From positions 1 to 64,000 of the forward strand of contig JAGAXM010000006.1 in the NCBI GenBank assembly GCA_017940895.1: DNA of 64,000 nucleotides. The letters are read 5' to 3'. This DNA comes from Clostridiales bacterium (GTDB lineage: Bacteria; Bacillota; Clostridia; Saccharofermentanales; Saccharofermentanaceae). Below, in pieces: positions 19,038-28,164 of this stretch. Each line of letters opens with the position of its first letter. Within the stretch, counting starts at the first letter, position 1. Under the pieces are notes generated by a model. That model saw nothing but the letters and a program-made list of their open reading frames with translations. It ran no database searches and was not told where the DNA came from. The translations under genes and the position numbers were made by a program.

Positions 19038-21165
19038 GCTTAAGAAGCCTCATGTAAACTGCGGACTGTTTAAGGTCCGTCTTGCCTTCTACCTTATGGA
19101 ATCTGAAACAGACTCTTAAGGAAGATAATACACCAAGTTTGATAAGATGTGCCTCCGAGAATACCTCAAGACACCTTGCGACCTTGAACGGAGTGAGCTT
19201 GACGCCCGATTCGTTCGTGATCATGCGGGCAAGAAGCGGGATATCCGCATAGCTCGTCTCGCCCTTGCACTCGTTCTTCATTATCTGGTAGCACGCGAGA
19301 TACTCGACCTTCGTGGGGATAAGCCCCTCCGCTGCCGTGGTCTTCGCAAGCTTCGCGATCTGGTCAAGCTCCATACCGCTCCTGTACAGATCCTCGGCGA
19401 TATCCGCCTTCTGCCACAGGAAGCTGCCGTCGCCCGCAAGCTTTATATCCTCGAGATACAGGCTGATGGACGTCTTTCCCTTGTATGTGTACTCGTTCAT
19501 CGTGTATGCGATATCGATGATGTCTCCGGGCTTAAGAAGCTTCGTGTATATACCCATGCCGAAACCTACCGCGGACACGGTCTGATCCGAATTCCCGTCG
19601 GCGTCAGCGAGGTCGAGCCTTATGTGCGCGCCGTCGGTCATGTCGTTGATATTAACCACCACGAGCCTTTCCGTCACGAACAGCGGCTTCTTGTTGCCGA
19701 TGCCGTACGGCTTGAACTTACATATCGCTTCGTATGTATCGAAGTTTATTATGTTGAACTTGAGCTTCGCGGTCACGTCGAGAACATCGTCCGCCTCATT
19801 CTCGCCCGCATTCGCGACAGCATCGTCCTCGAGCGCCCTCATGAACGCGGTAAGATCCGACTTGCGAAGCGTTACGCCGGCAGCCTTCTTGTGCCCGCCG
19901 AAGTTTATAAGCTTGTCGCTTACACGCCCGAGCGCCGCGAAAAGATCGTAATCCCCGTACGCTCTGCCCGATCCCTTCAGATTCAAAGGATCGATCGAAT
20001 CAGCCGTAAATACTATCGCCGAGCGCTTATATGCCGAAGACAGTCTTCCCGCGACTATACCGAGAACTCCCTGATGCCACTTCGAATCGTAAGCGATGAT
20101 CGGACCTTTGGTATTTGCAAGGCTCCACTCGTCGGGGCGTCTCTCATCCTCGATCTGCTTTACGGCTTCCTCATAGACGCGTGCCTCGATCTGCTTTCGC
20201 TCGTCGTTCTGCTGCCCGAGTGATATAGCAGCTTCACGAGCCTTCTCTACATCATCCTCAAGGAACAGATTAAGCGCTTCGGAAGAGTCGTAAAGTCTTC
20301 CCGCCGCATTGACTCTGGGTACGAAATTAAATGATACGAATGTCTCATCGAACTTTCTTGAACCCGCATTCTCGAGAAGGATCTCGTTCATCACACGGAT
20401 GCCCGGATTAACGGGATTCTTCATGCTGATGAAGGCCTTCTTGACGATGGTTCTGTTCTCATCGACTACGCTTACGAGGTCCGCGATCGTAGCGATACCC
20501 GCAAGCTCGATGGCCTGGCGCCAGATATCTCCCGATACAGGGAATCTTCTGTCGGTGCCCATAGCCTGAACGATCTTCAGTGCCACGCCAGCGCCGCATA
20601 AGTCGATGAAGGGGTAGGTGTTGTCTTTTCTTTTTGCGCAGATAACCGCGTCAGCATTCGGGATCTCATCCTGAACATTGTGGTGATCCGTGACGATGAC
20701 CTTCATTCCCCTTGCCTTAAGCTCGGAAACGGTGTCGATATTCGTGATGCCGCAGTCGACCGTGATAAGAAGGTACGGATCCTGCTTCAACACATCCTCG
20801 ATGATGTTCTTGGTAAGACCGTAGCCGTGCTCCTCACGGTTCGGAACGATGTAGGACACATCGCAGCCGTGGCTTCTGAAATACCTTACGAGTATAGAAG
20901 TCGCGGTGACGCCGTCGCAGTCGTAATCGCCGTAGACGAGGATCTTTCTTTTGTCAGACATCGCCTCGCAGATGATGTCGACTGCTTTTCTCATGTCGTT
21001 ATAAAGGAACGGGTCGTAAAGCGCCGCGCCCTGATCCGTAAGGAAGTCCTCCCTCTCCTTGGGAGTATTGATTCCGTGGCTCTTTAATAATGCCTCAAAT
21101 AAGGCATCAGTGCTCGAGAAAGGTTCCCCGACCACAAAACGCCACTTCGGTGAAGTAAGCAACAT
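19030..21165 (-). CDS. recJ: Single-stranded-DNA-specific exonuclease RecJ
   Basis: 5'-3' single-strand exonuclease of the DHH family, 711 residues, used in recombinational and mismatch repair. Phosphoesterase motifs: VYGDYDCDGVTATSILV (about 80), ITVDCGI, and the DHH motif in VIVTDHHNVQDEIPNADAVI (about 160). The DHHA1 nucleic-acid-binding part holds FGGHKKAAGVTL (about 420), followed by the OB-like domain and a C-terminal extension of about 130 residues typical of Firmicutes RecJ. It starts MLLTSPKWRF after a modest GAGAG site. Its 3' end overlaps rel by 8 bp. Confidence 0.95.
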   Translation of the reverse strand: MLLTSPKWRFVVGEPFSSTDALFEALLKSHGINTPKEREDFLTDQGAALYDPFLYNDMRKAVDIICEAMSDKRKILVYGDYDCDGVTATSILVRYFRSHGCDVSYIVPNREEHGYGLTKNIIEDVLKQDPYLLITVDCGITNIDTVSELKARGMKVIVTDHHNVQDEIPNADAVICAKRKDNTYPFIDLCGAGVALKIVQAMGTDRRFPVSGDIWRQAIELAGIATIADLVSVVDENRTIVKKAFISMKNPVNPGIRVMNEILLENAGSRKFDETFVSFNFVPRVNAAGRLYDSSEALNLFLEDDVEKAREAAISLGQQNDERKQIEARVYEEAVKQIEDERRPDEWSLANTKGPIIAYDSKWHQGVLGIVAGRLSSAYKRSAIVFTADSIDPLNLKGSGRAYGDYDLFAALGRVSDKLINFGGHKKAAGVTLRKSDLTAFMRALEDDAVANAGENEADDVLDVTAKLKFNIINFDTYEAICKFKPYGIGNKKPLFVTERLVVVNINDMTDGAHIRLDLADADGNSDQTVSAVGFGMGIYTKLLKPGDIIDIAYTMNEYTYKGKTSISLYLEDIKLAGDGSFLWQKADIAEDLYRSGMELDQIAKLAKTTAAEGLIPTKVEYLACYQIMKNECKGETSYADIPLLARMITNESGVKLTPFKVARCLEVFSEAHLIKLGVLSSLRVCFRFHKVEGKTDLKQSAVYMRLLKHG

Positions 21166-21206
21166 ACTATATATCTCTCTTAATTTATTTGAGGATATTG
21201 TAGCAT

Positions 21207-21237
21207 AAAAAGACCCCCGAAGTAATCTTCGGGAGTC
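21207..21237 (-). terminator. Rho-independent terminator of rpsU
   Basis: On the minus strand GACTCCCGAAG (21237-21227) pairs with CTTCGGGGGTC (21222-21212), followed by five T. It lies 29 bp after the rpsU stop. Confidence 0.85.
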
Positions 21238-21265
21238 TGTCAGTTCTTTGTAACTTAAGAAGTTA

Positions 21266-21439
21266 TCAGTGCTTGCGCTTTCTTGCAGCCTCAGACTTCT
21301 TCTTACGCTTTACAGAGGGCTTCTCGTAGTGCTCTCTCTTACGTACTTCTGCAAGTACACCGGATCTTGCGCATGAACGCTTGAAACGACGAAGTGCGCT
21401 GTCGAGGGACTCGCCTTCCTTAACTCTGATCTCTGACAT
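21266..21439 (-). CDS. rpsU: 30S ribosomal protein S21
   Basis: Small basic ribosomal protein S21, 57 residues, part of the 30S platform near the anti-Shine-Dalgarno region. It reads [19 protein letters not shown], then [20 protein letters not shown], and ends in a Lys/Arg-rich tail ([14 protein letters not shown]). This is a close match to the family in length and order of motifs. A strong GAGGGGGG ribosome-binding site lies 6-7 nt before the ATG. It stands alone between its own promoter and terminator. Confidence 0.96.
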   Translation of the reverse strand: MSEIRVKEGESLDSALRRFKRSCARSGVLAEVRKREHYEKPSVKRKKKSEAARKRKH

Positions 21440-21493
21440 TCTTTTTCCCCCCTCTCGTGCGCGGAAACGTTATTTGTTGAAAACAACTCGCTT

Positions 21494-21522
21494 ATTATAA
21501 TCGCTCATCTTAAAATCGTCAA
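21494..21522 (-). promoter_or_regulatory. Sigma-A promoter of rpsU
   Basis: Minus strand: TTGACG (21522-21517), 17-bp spacer, TATAAT (21499-21494). About 55 bp before the rpsU start. Confidence 0.8.
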
Positions 21523-21529
21523 ATATTCT

Positions 21530-21558
21530 TTGTATTAGGTCTGCTTCCGCTGTATAAT
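21530..21558 (+). promoter_or_regulatory. Sigma-A promoter of the ABC importer operon
   Basis: TTGTAT (21530-21535), 17-bp spacer, TATAAT (21553-21558). It is 36 bp before the first ATG. The leader is too short to hold a riboswitch. Confidence 0.78.
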
Positions 21559-21594
21559 CGCGGTTGGAAAATATAACATACAGGAGGCTTGGTT

Positions 21595-22545
21595 ATGAAG
21601 AAATTAATAAGTACGGTGCTTACCTTTGCTTTGGGTGTCACCATGTTCTGCGGCTGCAAGAAGGAAGACGACGTTACGATCCGCATCGGATCTCTGTCGG
21701 GACCTACTACTATCGGTATCATCAACATGATGAACGATACGATGGATACGAATAATTCCTATGACTTTACTATAGCAACACAGCCCGATGAGATCGCAGC
21801 ATCCCTTAACGCAGGCGGCCTCGATATCGCGCTCATCCCCGCGAATCTAGCATCGATCCTCTATAACCGCACGGAAGGCGGCATTCAGGTTATCGACATC
21901 AACACATACGGTGTTCTTTACTGCATCACGACAGATCCTTCGATCACTTCCGTTTCCGATCTTTCGGGAAAGACGGTAATCACAACAGGTCAGGGTGCTA
22001 CCCCCGAATATGCCATGAACTACCTTCTCGAGCAGTACGGCGTTACCGACTGCACACTCGACTTTAAGACAGAAGGTTCTGAGGTAATCGCTTCCCTTCA
22101 GGAAGATCCTTCCCAAATCGCAGTTCTCCCCCAGCCTGCAGCTACAGCTGCCATGGTTCAGATCGAGGGCATGAATATCGCATTCTCACTCGATGAGGCA
22201 TGGAGCGACGTTTCCGATTCCCGTCTCGTAACAGGCGTTACTGTCGTAAGAAAAGAGTTCCTTGATCAGCATCCGGACGCTGTCGCTTCCTTCATCGTTG
22301 ATCACCACAACAGCGTAGTTCTTTGCAACACAGACCTCGAGACAACAGCACAGCTCGTTGTAGACGCAGGTATCGTCGGTGCTCTTCCTATCGCACAGAG
22401 AGCTATCCCTCTTTGCAACATCGACTGCGTTGCAGGCACTCAGATGAGAACCGATCTTGAAGGCTATCTGCAGACACTTTACGATGCCAACCCTCAGTCC
22501 GTAGGCGGTGCTATGCCGGGCGACGACTTCTATCACGTGGGATAA
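21595..22545 (+). CDS. ABC transporter substrate-binding lipoprotein, NMT1/SsuA-like
   Basis: Extracellular binding lipoprotein, 316 residues, of an importer. Signal MKKLISTVLTFALGVTMFCGC ends in a lipobox-like FCGC with the lipidated Cys at about residue 19. The mature part follows the NMT1/THI5/SsuA pattern: IRIGSLSGPTTIGIINMM, GGLDIALIPANLASILYNR, VSDLSGKTVITTGQGATPEY. These proteins bind small organic molecules (sulfonates, thiamine precursors, nitrate and others); the ligand cannot be told here. Start chosen at the ATG at 21595 with AGGAGG 8 nt upstream rather than the TTG at 21589. First gene of a three-gene operon. Confidence 0.92.
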   Translation: MKKLISTVLTFALGVTMFCGCKKEDDVTIRIGSLSGPTTIGIINMMNDTMDTNNSYDFTIATQPDEIAASLNAGGLDIALIPANLASILYNRTEGGIQVIDINTYGVLYCITTDPSITSVSDLSGKTVITTGQGATPEYAMNYLLEQYGVTDCTLDFKTEGSEVIASLQEDPSQIAVLPQPAATAAMVQIEGMNIAFSLDEAWSDVSDSRLVTGVTVVRKEFLDQHPDAVASFIVDHHNSVVLCNTDLETTAQLVVDAGIVGALPIAQRAIPLCNIDCVAGTQMRTDLEGYLQTLYDANPQSVGGAMPGDDFYHVG

Positions 22546-22549
22546 AGGT

Positions 22550-23287
22550 TTGAATAAAGGTACTGTAAGAAAAGTACTTATAACAGTATTCTGGCTGCTG
22601 TTGTGGCAGGGCGCTTCCGTGCTCGTCCACAACAGCATTTTACTTGCAGGACCTTACGAATCTTTGCTCGCACTGTGCACATTCGCGGCCACATCTTCAT
22701 TCTGGCTGTCGATACTCTATACATTTCTTAAGATCACTCTGGGCTTTGCTCTGGGGCTCGTCTCCGGCGTGCTTTTCGCAAGTCTGTCGTATCGCTTTAA
22801 GCTTTTCCGCGAGTTCATCACACCTCCGGTCTCAGTCATCAAATCGATCCCTGTCGCAAGCTTCGTGATCATAGTCATCATCTGGGCGGGCGCGTCGTCG
22901 CTTGCCACTGTCATAAGTGCGCTCGTGGTCTTCCCCATGATCTACCACAACATGCTCTCGGGTCTTGAGGCGTCATCTTCATCTCTTATCGAGATGGGAA
23001 GATTACTCAGATTCAGATTCATCGATAAAGCGCGGTATATCTACTTCCCGCAGGTCCTCTCGCACCTTCAGAGCGCGATCCTCATAAGCTCCGGAATGGC
23101 TTTCAAAAGCGGTATCGCAGCCGAAGTAATCGGACGTCCTCTGCACTCGATCGGCAACGGCCTGTATCTTAGCAAGATCTCGCTTGCCACGGCCGATCTG
23201 TTCGCATGGACATTCTGCGCGGTAATACTCGCCTACCTTTTCGAAAAGGCTGTCTCGCTTATATTAAAGAAGGGGTCTGCCGCATGA
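22550..23287 (+). CDS. ABC transporter permease, SsuC/TauC type
   Basis: Inner-membrane permease of about 245 residues with roughly six membrane helices. The BPD_transp_1 coupling motif is visible as EMGRLLRFRFIDKARYIYFPQ (EAA-like loop, about residue 150). Start uncertain: the in-frame TTG at 22550 lies 4 bp after the lipoprotein stop next to a purine-rich GGGATAAAGG, while the frame is open upstream to 22508. Its stop overlaps the ATG of the ATPase gene (ATGA), so translation is coupled. Substrate is shared with the upstream binding protein and is unknown. Confidence 0.9.
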   Translation: MNKGTVRKVLITVFWLLLWQGASVLVHNSILLAGPYESLLALCTFAATSSFWLSILYTFLKITLGFALGLVSGVLFASLSYRFKLFREFITPPVSVIKSIPVASFVIIVIIWAGASSLATVISALVVFPMIYHNMLSGLEASSSSLIEMGRLLRFRFIDKARYIYFPQVLSHLQSAILISSGMAFKSGIAAEVIGRPLHSIGNGLYLSKISLATADLFAWTFCAVILAYLFEKAVSLILKKGSAA

Positions 23288-23862
23288 AGATAATACTTAA
23301 CAACATATGTAAGTCATATGACGGCAGGAAGGTGCTCGATAACTTCTGTTACGAGTTCACCTCAGATGCGCCTGTTGTTATCGAAGGCGAATCCGGCATC
23401 GGCAAGACGACTTTACTTCGCATAATCACGGGGCTCGAGAAACCCGATTCGGGCGAGATCATCTTCGAAGGAATATCCCGCGAGAGCGTGCGCTTCGCGC
23501 CGGTTTTCCAGGAGATCCGCCTTATCGATAAGCTCGACGCCGTATCCAACGTTAAGCTTGCCGCACGCGAAGTATCAGATGACGATATCTACTCGAATCT
23601 TAACTCGCTGATCCCTTCCGAAGAACTCAGAAAGAAGGTCCGCGACTTATCAGGCGGAACCAGGCGCCGCGTCGAGATCGTGCGCGCGTGTCTTTCCCCT
23701 TCCGATGTACTTATTATGGACGAACCTCTCACGGGCCTCGACGACGACAACGCCGCCAAGGTCGTCTCTTACATTAAAGACAACCTCAGCGGCCGTATAT
23801 TCATCACTTCTTCTCATTCAGACCTTTTCGAGGCGTTCTGCACAGTTTTATCATTGAAATGA
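23284..23862 (+). CDS. ABC transporter ATP-binding protein of the SsuB/TauB-like importer
   Basis: ATPase of the importer, 192 residues, at the short end for the family (about 240). Walker A EGESGIGKTTLLRI (about 35-48), signature LSGGTRRRVEIVRACL (about 124), Walker B VLIMDEPLTGLD and a switch histidine in SSHSD. The signature has GGTRRR instead of the common GGQRQR, and the C-terminal tail past the switch is short. The frame is open upstream, but the ATG at 23284 overlapping the permease stop is the natural start. The 187-bp repeat element starts 11 bp after the stop. Confidence 0.92.
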   Translation: MKIILNNICKSYDGRKVLDNFCYEFTSDAPVVIEGESGIGKTTLLRIITGLEKPDSGEIIFEGISRESVRFAPVFQEIRLIDKLDAVSNVKLAAREVSDDDIYSNLNSLIPSEELRKKVRDLSGGTRRRVEIVRACLSPSDVLIMDEPLTGLDDDNAAKVVSYIKDNLSGRIFITSSHSDLFEAFCTVLSLK

Positions 23863-23872
23863 CACCCCGCTT

Positions 23873-24059
23873 GTCACGGAATTCTTAAATCTGAAATTCC
23901 GTGACCAAATTGAGTTCATTTTGGTCACAAAAACTTCAGAATGAGAATTTGGTGACGTAATTTGCTCCATTTGGGTCACAGAATTCTTATATTTGGAAAA
24001 CCGTGACCAAACGTGCGTGTTTTGGGTCACAGAATTCCTAAAACTTGATTTTCGGTGAC
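23873..24059. repeat. 187-bp four-hairpin repeat element, copy A (51-bp period)
   Basis: Left arms GTCAC begin at 23873, 23924, 23975 and 24026 (51, 51, 51 bp). Right arms GTGAC begin at 23901, 23952, 24003 and 24055 (51, 51, 52). Unit 1 is a near-perfect hairpin, GTCACGGAATT with AATTCCGTGAC. The linkers (CAAA to TTTG) are also partly self-complementary, so neighbouring units can pair instead. It lies between convergent genes. A homologous element with identical spacing is at 52497-52683. No U-run follows the hairpins. Confidence 0.85.
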
Positions 24060-24074
24060 AAAAAACACTGCACG

Positions 24075-24103
24075 AAAAAAGCCGTGCACTTACGTACACG
24101 GCT
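24075..24103 (-). terminator. Rho-independent terminator of the zinc-ribbon gene
   Basis: Minus strand: AGCCGTGTAC and GTGCACGGCT form the stem, followed by six T (24080-24075). About 25 bp after the stop. Confidence 0.85.
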
Positions 24104-24127
24104 CTGTAAATTTCAATCAGCAAAAAA

Positions 24128-24580
24128 TTACTCTTCAGCCTTCTCCTCGGACTCTTCGGATGCCTCTTCTGCAGGCTCCTCAGCTGCTTCTTCGGCAGCC
24201 TCTTCCTTATCTTCTTCGAGCTTAGCCTCAGCCTCCTCGAAGTCTGTCTTGGGTTCCTTGGAAGAATCCTCATCGAACTTAGTTCCGCACTTGAAGCAGA
24301 AACCGTACTCGAGACTGTTCTCAGTACCGCAGTTCGGGCACTTTTTCAATCCCTTCTCGAACAGTATCTTAAGCTTATAGTCCTCGATCTCGTTGCTCAG
24401 TCTGGTAATCGCCTCACAGCGTGTATTGATATCCTTAGTATTATCAACGTTCATGTCCTTGTACTGATCGTAATAGAGCTTACCGATCTCATCATAGTAC
24501 TTACGGATCGAAGAAGATCGATCATCGATGGCCCTCTGATAGCCGGAAATAATCTTCGCCTTGGGATCAAATAATGCCAT
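24128..24580 (-). CDS. Zinc-ribbon protein with acidic tail, unknown role
   Basis: 150-residue soluble protein. The N-terminal half (about 10-75) is helical and charged (AIDDRSSSIRKYYDEIGKLYYDQY). A zinc ribbon with two CxxC knuckles follows, CPNCGTE and CFKCGTKF (about 80-102). The last 45 residues are almost only Glu, Ala, Lys and Ser (EEAAEEAAEEPAEEASEE). No enzyme motif is seen and I do not recognise a named family; such ribbons usually mediate protein or nucleic-acid contacts. It has its own terminator and a clear GGAGG-type ribosome-binding site. Confidence 0.82.
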   Translation of the reverse strand: MALFDPKAKIISGYQRAIDDRSSSIRKYYDEIGKLYYDQYKDMNVDNTKDINTRCEAITRLSNEIEDYKLKILFEKGLKKCPNCGTENSLEYGFCFKCGTKFDEDSSKEPKTDFEEAEAKLEEDKEEAAEEAAEEPAEEASEESEEKAEE

Positions 24581-24742
24581 ATCAAAAACCTCCGATATTC
24601 TCTTTTTCTGACAACGTCATTATACATGATTTTGAAGCGAATATTCAGAATAATTGATACCTTTACAGTAAGTTAATATTTTTATCCTTATAATTAAATC
24701 AGGATGAAAATCCTTAGAACCTCATAGGAAGGATGTGATTTC

Positions 24743-25291
24743 ATGAAGATCACTACACAGGGTAAAGGCATCAGGATCGGTGAGAGGCTCGAAGGCAAGA
24801 TCTCCGATAAGATGAGAAAATTTGACAAGTACTTTGGTGAAGAAGGATCTTTCAATGTACGTATAAGACCCGAAGGCTCACTGATGGTAGTCGAGATCAC
24901 GATGAAGCTCGACAACAAGGTATACAGAGCAGAGGCTCGTGATGAAGAGATCCTTACGGCAGTCGACAGAGCAATCGATAAGCTCGAGTCGCAGATCAGA
25001 CGTCAGAAGACGAAGTTCCTCAAGAAGAAGAAGGAATATCCTCAGATTGCTAATTACCTCGAAGAAGATAACGGTTCCGACTTCGACTATACAACGGATG
25101 CACCCGAAGAGTCGAAGATCACACGTCATAAGACTTTCGAATTAAGACCGATGACTTCCGAGGATGCTATCCTCCAGATGGAGATGTTGGGACACGACTT
25201 CCTCGTTTACCTCGACGCAGATACAGATTCCGTATGTGTTGTATATAAGAGAAACGACGGTAACTACGGACTGCTCGAGCCCAAGTACTGA
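24743..25291 (+). CDS. hpf: Ribosome hibernation promoting factor, long form
   Basis: Ribosome-associated inhibitor of 182 residues that pairs 70S ribosomes into inactive 100S dimers in stationary phase. N-terminal S30AE/RaiA domain (about 1-110): MKITTQGKGIRIGERLEGKI, FNVRIRPEGSLMVVEITMKL, KVYRAEARDEEILTAVDRAIDKLESQIRRQK. A linker leads to the C-terminal dimerisation domain (about 125-182: KTFELRPMTSEDAILQMEML, GHDFLVYLDADTDSVCVVYK, DGNYGLLEP). The two-domain layout is the long form typical of Firmicutes. TATAAT at 24689-24694 may be its -10 box; GGAAGGATG precedes the start. A terminator follows. Confidence 0.96.
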   Translation: MKITTQGKGIRIGERLEGKISDKMRKFDKYFGEEGSFNVRIRPEGSLMVVEITMKLDNKVYRAEARDEEILTAVDRAIDKLESQIRRQKTKFLKKKKEYPQIANYLEEDNGSDFDYTTDAPEESKITRHKTFELRPMTSEDAILQMEMLGHDFLVYLDADTDSVCVVYKRNDGNYGLLEPKY

Positions 25292-25317
25292 TAGTCATTT
25301 ACTTAAACAATTAATGA

Positions 25318-25343
25318 GGGCCGCCTTCCCGGGCGGCCCTTTT
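25318..25343 (+). terminator. Rho-independent terminator of hpf
   Basis: GGGCCGCC (25318-25325) pairs with GGCGGCCC (25332-25339), then TTTT. Confidence 0.87.
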
Positions 25344-25369
25344 CGATGCATTAAATTATATGAGTCAGA

Positions 25370-26893
25370 TTAATGGCTGACCGCAGACGTGAAGAGCTGC
25401 TCGCCGCTGTTATCAAAGAGGATGACCTCATCGGTGCCTGTAAGAAGGAATTCGCCGTTCATTACTCTTATCGAGAATCTTCCCTCAACCTCAAGCACAG
25501 GCTCATAAGTATCAAGAGAGTAGATCGTCGTGACTCCGTCTGAATACTCGCTGACATACATGTCGTCGGTAAAAGCATCATAGAGAACATCGCCGTAATC
25601 ATCACCCGTGAGAAGGAGATTAAACTCGTTGTCATACAGATACCAGTGATGCTCGGAAAGATTGCCGTTGCTGATATCATCAGCGAAGATGTAATCTCTC
25701 TCATGCGAGTAGAAGCAGTCGTCATTTACAGCCATGACAGCACCGTTCATGACGTTGGTGATCGTATCCTGGCTGAATGATACGAAGATAATGTTGTCGC
25801 CCCAGCCGCTGCTGAATCTCCCGGAGAGATAACCGTCATCAAGATCGATACCGGAATCCGAAGCGATCACGTTAAGATCCTCATCGTAGAAAGTAGTGCC
25901 CGTAGAATCGGTCACGCCGATCGTGCCGCAGCCCTGGTCTACTGTCGCATTGGAAGCGATATCGATACAGGCCAGCGCCTCTCCCTCTCTGTCGAAGACT
26001 CCGAGCAAACCGTCGAAAGCAATGGCATATCTGTAATCATTGAGCAAAATGCCTGTTGCATCAGAGCAGTCGGAATCCAATTCTCCGTCATAATCATAGA
26101 TCTGTACTGTATCCCTGATCCTGTCTGCATCGATGATGTAGTCACCGAAGATAATCTCATCACCGAACGAGTCTGCGAAGTCGTGAAGCACTTCACCCGT
26201 CTCAACATCAATAAGAACGTTATGAGGATAGAACTCATCGCAGTCTCTGATAAGAGCGCCGTTCATAGCCATATGGCAGACAGCAAGATTTGAAGCCGCA
26301 TAAGGCAGCGCATCCTCATCGACAGTGATATCAATGTTGTCATCCGTAATATCAAGGTCATCGTCATATGTGGTTACGTGAAGGATGCCGTCCGTATATG
26401 TTGTCATGTAGAAGTGTCCGGACTTGTCCTCCGTCATTCCCAGATCGTAGTAAGCGCCGTCATAGATAAGTCCCGTGAATTCTTCTCCGTCATCATTCAT
26501 GATGCCGTAGAGTGTAACGCCGTCGGTCTCTCCGCCTACGATGTATGCACCGCAGTTCTCGATGTATCTTACAGACGAGAACTGAGGCTCATAGATAACA
26601 TTTCCTTCAAGGTCGATCATGCCGAACAGATACTGATCAAGTTCCGGCATCCATTCGTCGGGGATATACTCAGCCGTATAAGGCGTGATGAATCCGCCTG
26701 CAGCACCGGATACGGGATCAGGCTCGACTGAAGGCTCCGTGGGTTCAGCAACGGGTTCGGTCTCCACTGATCTCTCCGTGCTTTCCCTTGTTTCTCTATC
26801 AGATTCGCAAGTCGTTTCGGAGTTTCCCTCGGAACAACCCGCCATAGTCAACATAAGTGCAGCAGTGATGCTTAATGCTATCAGTTTCTTCAT
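25370..26893 (-). CDS. Surface lipoprotein with WG-like repeats, unknown
   Basis: Predicted lipoprotein of 507 residues. MKKLIALSITAALMLTMAGC is a type II signal with the lipidated Cys at about residue 20, followed by a Glu/Thr/Pro-rich spacer. The rest is a series of aspartate- and tyrosine-rich strands (LFGMIDLEGNVIYEPQF, LYGIMNDDGEEFTGLIYDGA, LLGVFDREGEALACID) resembling WG repeats, which build beta-propeller-like folds. No catalytic motif seen. Start chosen at the ATG at 26893 with AGGAG about 9 nt upstream; the open frame continues to 26926. It stands alone between the hpf and gap terminators. Confidence 0.8.
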   Translation of the reverse strand: MKKLIALSITAALMLTMAGCSEGNSETTCESDRETRESTERSVETEPVAEPTEPSVEPDPVSGAAGGFITPYTAEYIPDEWMPELDQYLFGMIDLEGNVIYEPQFSSVRYIENCGAYIVGGETDGVTLYGIMNDDGEEFTGLIYDGAYYDLGMTEDKSGHFYMTTYTDGILHVTTYDDDLDITDDNIDITVDEDALPYAASNLAVCHMAMNGALIRDCDEFYPHNVLIDVETGEVLHDFADSFGDEIIFGDYIIDADRIRDTVQIYDYDGELDSDCSDATGILLNDYRYAIAFDGLLGVFDREGEALACIDIASNATVDQGCGTIGVTDSTGTTFYDEDLNVIASDSGIDLDDGYLSGRFSSGWGDNIIFVSFSQDTITNVMNGAVMAVNDDCFYSHERDYIFADDISNGNLSEHHWYLYDNEFNLLLTGDDYGDVLYDAFTDDMYVSEYSDGVTTIYSLDTYEPVLEVEGRFSIRVMNGEFLLTGTDEVILFDNSGEQLFTSAVSH

Positions 26894-26973
26894 AACAAAT
26901 ATCTCCTCGATTTCTACTACACCCATAAGACGAGAACAAATCCAAAAAGGTCACATAAATTATCGAAACATAT

Positions 26974-27002
26974 AAAAAGCCTCCCGACTATGCCGGGAGG
27001 CT
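26974..27002 (-). terminator. Rho-independent terminator of gap
   Basis: Minus strand: AGCCTCCCG (27002-26994) pairs with CGGGAGGCT (26987-26979), then TTTTT. Confidence 0.87.
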
Positions 27003-27028
27003 CGAACAATACTCAGTTAAGTTCGGAA

Positions 27029-28063
27029 TTAGCCGAGCTCTGCGAAGTACTTGATTGTTCTTACCATCTGAGATGTGTAAGAATTCTCGTTGTCGTACCA
27101 AGCAACAACCTGAACGAGAGAGTTGCCGTCGTCCATCTTGGAAACCATTGTCTGGTTAGCATCGAAGAGGGAACCGTATCTCATACCGATGATATCGGAA
27201 GAAACGAGCTTCTCCTCTGTGTAACCGAAGGACTCTGTACCTGCAGCCTTCATAGCAGCGTTGATGCCCTCAACTGTAGCCTCACCCTTAACAACAGCGT
27301 GGAGAATTGTTGTGGAACCTGTAGCTGTAGGAACTCTCTGAGCAGCACCGATGAGCTTACCGTTGAGCTCAGGGATTACGAGACCGATAGCCTTAGCAGC
27401 ACCTGTGGAGTTAGGTACGATGTTAGCAGCACCAGCTCTTGCTCTCTGGAGGTCACCCTTTCTCTGAGGGCCGTCGAGGATCATCTGGTCACCTGTGTAA
27501 GCGTGAACAGTTGTCATGATACCGCTCTGGATAGGAGCATAGTCGTTAAGAGCCTTTGTCATAGGAGCGAGGCAGTTTGTTGTGCAGGAAGCTGCAGAAA
27601 TAACCTTATCGTCCTTTGTAAGTGTTGTGTGGTTAACATTGTAAACGATTGTAGGGAGATCGTTTCCGGCAGGCGCGGAGATAACAACCTTCTTAGCACC
27701 TGCATTGATGTGAGCCATGGACTTCTCCTTGGATGTATAGAAACCTGTGCACTCGAGAACAACGTCTACACCGAGCTCACCCCAAGGGAGATTGTTTGCA
27801 TCAGCTTCCTTATAGATCTGAAGAGTCTTGCCGTCAACTGTGATTGTGTTAGCCTCGTCATCGGAAGTAACTGTGTGCTTGTTCTCGCCGATTACACCAG
27901 CGTAACCGCCCTGAGCTGTGTCATACTTGAGAAGGTGAGCGAGCATGGAAGGCTTTGTAAGATCGTTGATAGCAACTACCTCGTAACCCTCAGCACCGAA
28001 CATCTGTCTGAAAGCAAGACGACCGATACGACCGAAACCGTTAATCGCAACTTTAACTGCCAT
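27029..28063 (-). CDS. gap: Glyceraldehyde-3-phosphate dehydrogenase
   Basis: Glycolytic NAD-dependent dehydrogenase, 344 residues. The Rossmann fold opens with [19 protein letters not shown]. The catalytic cysteine is in [13 protein letters not shown] (about residue 157), with the general-base histidine in [13 protein letters not shown] specificity is suggested by the Asp in [13 protein letters not shown]. Codons look strongly biased, as expected for a highly expressed gene. AGGAGG precedes the ATG. It is monocistronic, with a sigma-A promoter and an overlapping palindrome upstream (28120-28164) and a terminator downstream. Confidence 0.97.
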   Translation of the reverse strand: MAVKVAINGFGRIGRLAFRQMFGAEGYEVVAINDLTKPSMLAHLLKYDTAQGGYAGVIGENKHTVTSDDEANTITVDGKTLQIYKEADANNLPWGELGVDVVLECTGFYTSKEKSMAHINAGAKKVVISAPAGNDLPTIVYNVNHTTLTKDDKVISAASCTTNCLAPMTKALNDYAPIQSGIMTTVHAYTGDQMILDGPQRKGDLQRARAGAANIVPNSTGAAKAIGLVIPELNGKLIGAAQRVPTATGSTTILHAVVKGEATVEGINAAMKAAGTESFGYTEEKLVSSDIIGMRYGSLFDANQTMVSKMDDGNSLVQVVAWYDNENSYTSQMVRTIKYFAELG

Positions 28064-28119
28064 TTGAAATTTCCTCCTGAAAATAACTAGTTATTCACGT
28101 GTTTTTAACGCACGGTAAA

Positions 28120-28164
28120 ATCATACAACGATGTTTGGCCATTTACAATAAACATGATTGTAAA
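28120..28164 (-). promoter_or_regulatory. gap promoter with a palindrome over the -35 box
   Basis: Minus strand: TTGTAA (28148-28143), 17-bp spacer, TATGAT (28125-28120). The -35 box lies inside a perfect inverted repeat, TTTACAAT (28142-28149) and ATTGTAAA (28157-28164), separated by 7 bp. This is a good candidate operator for a glycolytic or redox regulator; the regulator is not identified. Confidence 0.62.

Noticed and set aside
21559..21594. Thiamine (TPP) or other riboswitch before the NMT1-like importer
   Set aside because: Only about 30 nt lie between the predicted transcription start and the ATG.
23873..24059. 51-bp-period element as a CRISPR array or as an ordinary terminator
   Set aside because: The units are hairpins without unique spacers of constant identity, and no U-run follows any stem; the adjacent minus-strand gene has its own terminator at 24075-24103.
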